DNA of 7,526 nt from Acetobacteraceae bacterium (lineage in GTDB: Bacteria; Pseudomonadota; Alphaproteobacteria; Acetobacterales; Acetobacteraceae), in assembly GCA_003133265.1 (NCBI GenBank), contig PKWQ01000349.1, forward strand, positions 1-7,526, written 5' to 3'. The position numbers were made by a program, and so were the translations under genes. Below are positions 6,651 to 7,526 of the stretch, piece by piece. How positions within the stretch are numbered: position 1 is the stretch's first letter; the number at the start of each line of letters is the position of its first letter. The notes beneath the pieces are model-generated. The model did no database searches, was not told the DNA's origin, and worked only from the letters and a program-made list of their open reading frames with translations.

Positions 6651-7526
6651 ATGAGCGCGGCGGTCAAGATCAGCCGGACGGATCATACGGCGGAGGCCCT
6701 GCGTGGCTTGGCCGCGAAGAGCAACGACGGCGGGCAGGTGCGGCGGCTGTTGGCGCTGGCGCTGATCCTGGAGGGCCATTCACGGGAAGTGGCGGCGGAG
6801 CTTGCAGGAATGGAGCGGCAGACCTTGCCGGACTGGGTGCATCGCTACAACGCCCAGGGGGTAGCGGGGCTTTGCTCGATCCGGATCGGCGGGCGTCGGT
6901 GCTATCTGAGCGAGGCGCAAATGGCGGAGTTGAAGGCGGTGGCGATCAAAGGCCCCGATCCCGAGACGGACAAAGTTGTCCGCTGGCGCTGCGTCGATTT
7001 GCGTGACGAGGTGGCCCGCCGGTTCACGGTCACGGTCACCGAACGGACGATCGGCAAATGGCTGCGCAAGCTTGGCCTGACGCGGTTGCAGCCACGTCCC
7101 TTCCATCCGAAAAAGGATGCGGCGGCACAGGAGGCTTTTAAAAAACTTCGTCAGCCTGGTAAAGGACGCGCTGCTCGCCAGCACCACCGTCGCTGGCAAG
7201 CCGGTCGAAATCTGGTTTCAGGACGAAGCCCGTGTCGGCCAGAAGGGCACGCACGCCTATGTCTGGGCGCCGGTTGGTTCGTGCCCGCTCATGGTGCGCG
7301 ATAACCGCCATGACTCCGTCTATCTCTACGGTGCGATCTGCCCCGCCCGTGGTGTGGGCGCCGCCATCATCATGCCGGCGGCCAACACCGAGGGTATGAA
7401 CGAGCATCTCAAGGAAATCAGCACCCAGGTCGCCCCGGGCGCCCATTGCCTGCTGCTCTGCGATGGCGCTGGCTGGCATCAGGCTGGCAAGAAGCTCCAT
7501 CTGCCACCACCCTGCGGATGCGCCTG
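6651..7526 (+). CDS. IS630-family transposase, frame-interrupted, 3' end outside window
   Basis: This is a DDE transposase of the IS630/Tc1-like group. The first frame (from ATG 6651, ribosome-binding site GGAGGG) gives an N-terminal helix-turn-helix (about residues 44-67, SREVAAELAGMERQTLPDWV) and a second winged-helix segment (about 117-145, ERTIGKWLRKLGL). After EAFKK (residues 161-165) homology leaves this frame, which then runs as meaningless arginine-rich sequence to a stop at 7302-7304. From 7144 the frame one base on continues the family sequence: NFVSLVKDALL, then EIWFQDEARVG with the first catalytic Asp at 7222-7224, and LLLCDGAGWH with the second Asp at 7462-7464. The final Glu (PPYSPELNPVE region) is beyond the window. 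The junction is the run of six A at 7140-7145. Some IS630 members use programmed frameshifting, so the break could be functional, but a probable second frame change near 7505 favours a decayed copy. Confidence 0.85.
7137..7146 (+). other. Frame-change site in the transposase (TTT AAA AAA C)
   Basis: The upstream frame reads GCT TTT AAA AAA CTT, and the downstream homologous frame starts AAC TTC. The needed change is +1 (equivalent to -2), not -1. A -1 slip on this run would hit a TAA at 7160-7162 after a few codons. From memory, related transposases read FKKNF here. That fits a seven-A run with -1 slippage, or eight A without slippage, suggesting this copy has lost one or two A. Confidence 0.6.

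Larger units (their letters stand above)
6550..7526 (+). mobile_element. IS630-family insertion sequence, left part (right end outside window)
   Basis: The transposase type identifies the family; IS630 elements insert at TA and duplicate it. The left boundary is placed near the TTATA at 6548-6552 because this lies between the end of the small gene's leader and the transposase leader, but the terminal repeat cannot be proven without the right end. The element sits about 40 bases upstream of the small gene that precedes the recombinase and points away from it, so it may have cut that pair off from its original promoter. The 7526 end is the window edge, not the element edge. Confidence 0.65.

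Noticed and set aside
5700..7304. Long plus-strand ORF (534 codons) appearing to fuse a novel N-terminus to the transposase
   Set aside because: The first part is antisense to the recombinase and the small gene, and the frame only happens to stay open into the transposase. The real start is the ATG at 6651 with GGAGGG before it.
1..7526. CRISPR array, toxin-antitoxin pair or defence system
   Set aside because: Read through on both strands: there are no regularly spaced direct repeats and no protein with nuclease, methylase or toxin motifs. The small gene lacks any antitoxin-like signature I can defend.

Overview
The window is a GC-rich proteobacterial chromosome segment in which a fatty-acid (acyl-CoA) degradation operon ends next to a tRNA-Glu gene, and that tRNA is occupied by a mobile element. 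The IS630 and serine-recombinase protein types, the codon bias and the pimeloyl-CoA-dehydrogenase-like protein fit an alphaproteobacterium, perhaps Rhodospirillales/Acetobacteraceae. This placement is inference from general appearance, not from a search.

Positions 1-4431 hold four plus-strand genes packed as one operon. They are: the 3' part of an enoyl-CoA hydratase/3-hydroxyacyl-CoA dehydrogenase fusion (FadB/FadJ/PimF-like, 5' end outside the window); a class I CoA-transferase subunit A without a neighbouring subunit B; an acyl-CoA dehydrogenase that overlaps it by ATGA; and a small crotonase-family protein. Together they can activate, dehydrogenate, hydrate and oxidise an acyl-CoA. Thiolase is not in the window, and the substrate cannot be read from sequence. 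Three details deviate from textbook family members: the lone CoA-transferase subunit, a Gly at the C-terminal catalytic-Glu position of the dehydrogenase, and a Gly at the first catalytic-Glu position of the crotonase.

Positions 4432-4612 are a 181-base spacer with nothing convincing in it. A complete tRNA-Glu (anticodon TTC, CCA encoded) lies at 4613-4688. A large serine recombinase on the minus strand (6290-4632) runs into this tRNA, so its last 18 residues and its stop codon are antisense tRNA sequence. This is the expected look of the end of an integrated element that uses tRNA-Glu as its attachment site and extends rightwards out of the window. A 73-residue protein of unknown function is encoded immediately upstream of the recombinase and overlaps its start by ATGA.

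From about 6550 to the window end is the 5' part of an IS630-family insertion sequence, inserted just upstream of the small gene and pointing away from it. Its transposase changes frame at a run of six A (7140-7145) and probably again near 7505, so this copy is either frameshift-dependent or degenerate.
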